Source: Lentisphaerota bacterium
GTDB taxonomy: Bacteria > Verrucomicrobiota > Kiritimatiellia > UBA8416 > JAFGIZ01
Length of the DNA: 31,100 bases
Direction of reading: 5' to 3'
Assembly (NCBI GenBank): GCA_016929365.1
Contig: JAFGIZ010000049.1
Coordinates: forward strand, 1-31,100
The translations under genes and the position numbers were made by a program. Of this stretch, positions 31,097 to 31,100 are shown piece after piece. The number at the start of each line of letters is the position of its first letter. The stretch's first letter is position 1. A model generated the notes under the pieces. It had not been told where the DNA came from. It saw only the letters and a list, made by a program, of their open reading frames with translations, and ran no database searches.

Positions 31097-31100
31097 ATGC
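31097..31100 (+). CDS. start of a gene running off the window
   Basis: AAGGAGG (31084-31090) lies six bases before an ATG at 31097, and another ATG is at 31091. The arrangement looks like a real translation start, but no protein sequence is available. Confidence 0.4.

Noticed and set aside
1..31100. tRNA, rRNA, CRISPR arrays, insertion sequences
   Set aside because: Scanned by eye for T-loop motifs, regularly spaced repeats and transposase motifs; none found.

Overview
The window is about 65% GC and densely coded on both strands. It looks like an anaerobe of the PVC group, probably Kiritimatiellota or a close relative, though no rRNA or marker gene confirms this. The clues are a Na+-NQR-type cluster, rubredoxin, an anaerobe-type MinD/ferredoxin cluster, paired Gfo/Idh/MocA oxidoreductases with a sugar-phosphate isomerase, a glycoside-hydrolase-like secreted protein, and a gene remnant ending in the 'YTLQTRTNLL..SWQDVPG' type tail common in Verrucomicrobia and Kiritimatiellota surface proteins. 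No tRNA, rRNA, CRISPR array, IS element or prophage gene was seen.

Layout. 1-2322 (+): 5'-truncated NapG/MauM-type polyferredoxin, MFS permease, SixA phosphatase. 2310-6359 (-): gdhA, then a KaiC-like/PEP-synthase-like fusion protein. 6556-7413 (+): alkaline-phosphatase-superfamily metalloenzyme. 7406-9225 (-): SorE-like dehydrogenase and isochorismatase-family hydrolase. 9343-13591 (+): biosynthetic operon lysA-dapA-dapB-folK-panB behind a good sigma70 promoter. 13593-13751 (-): rubredoxin. 13884-17771 (+): nqrBCDEF with no nqrA. 17935-18387 (+): unknown protein. 18399-20211 (-) and 20388-23631 (+): divergent sugar-metabolism genes. 23609-28031 (-): an operon of two glycine-rich DUF5320-type proteins, a fused double MinD/ferredoxin ATPase, an MBL-fold hydrolase and an Mrp-type ATPase, behind a near-consensus sigma54 promoter. 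28404-29074 (+): FmdB-type zinc ribbon and a gene remnant. 29207-30964 (-): MscS-related membrane protein and a cupin. 31097 to the end: start of another gene (+).

How the genes fit together. The Nqr cluster would couple NADH oxidation to Na+ export, and the divergent rubredoxin fits a redox role. The lys/dap genes make diaminopimelate and lysine, with folate (folK) and pantothenate (panB) steps in the same transcript. The sigma54-driven MinD/ferredoxin/Mrp operon resembles the anaerobe-specific orange protein (ORP) complex operons of Desulfovibrio and is the most interesting system here. In this window its two MinD/ferredoxin ATPases are joined in one chain, and the NifX-like orange protein and sigma54 activator are not nearby. 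A second candidate is the PEP-synthase-like protein next to gdhA: it has the nucleotide-binding half but no phospho-histidine domain. At five convergent gene borders the ends overlap or nearly touch, so there is no room for ordinary terminators.
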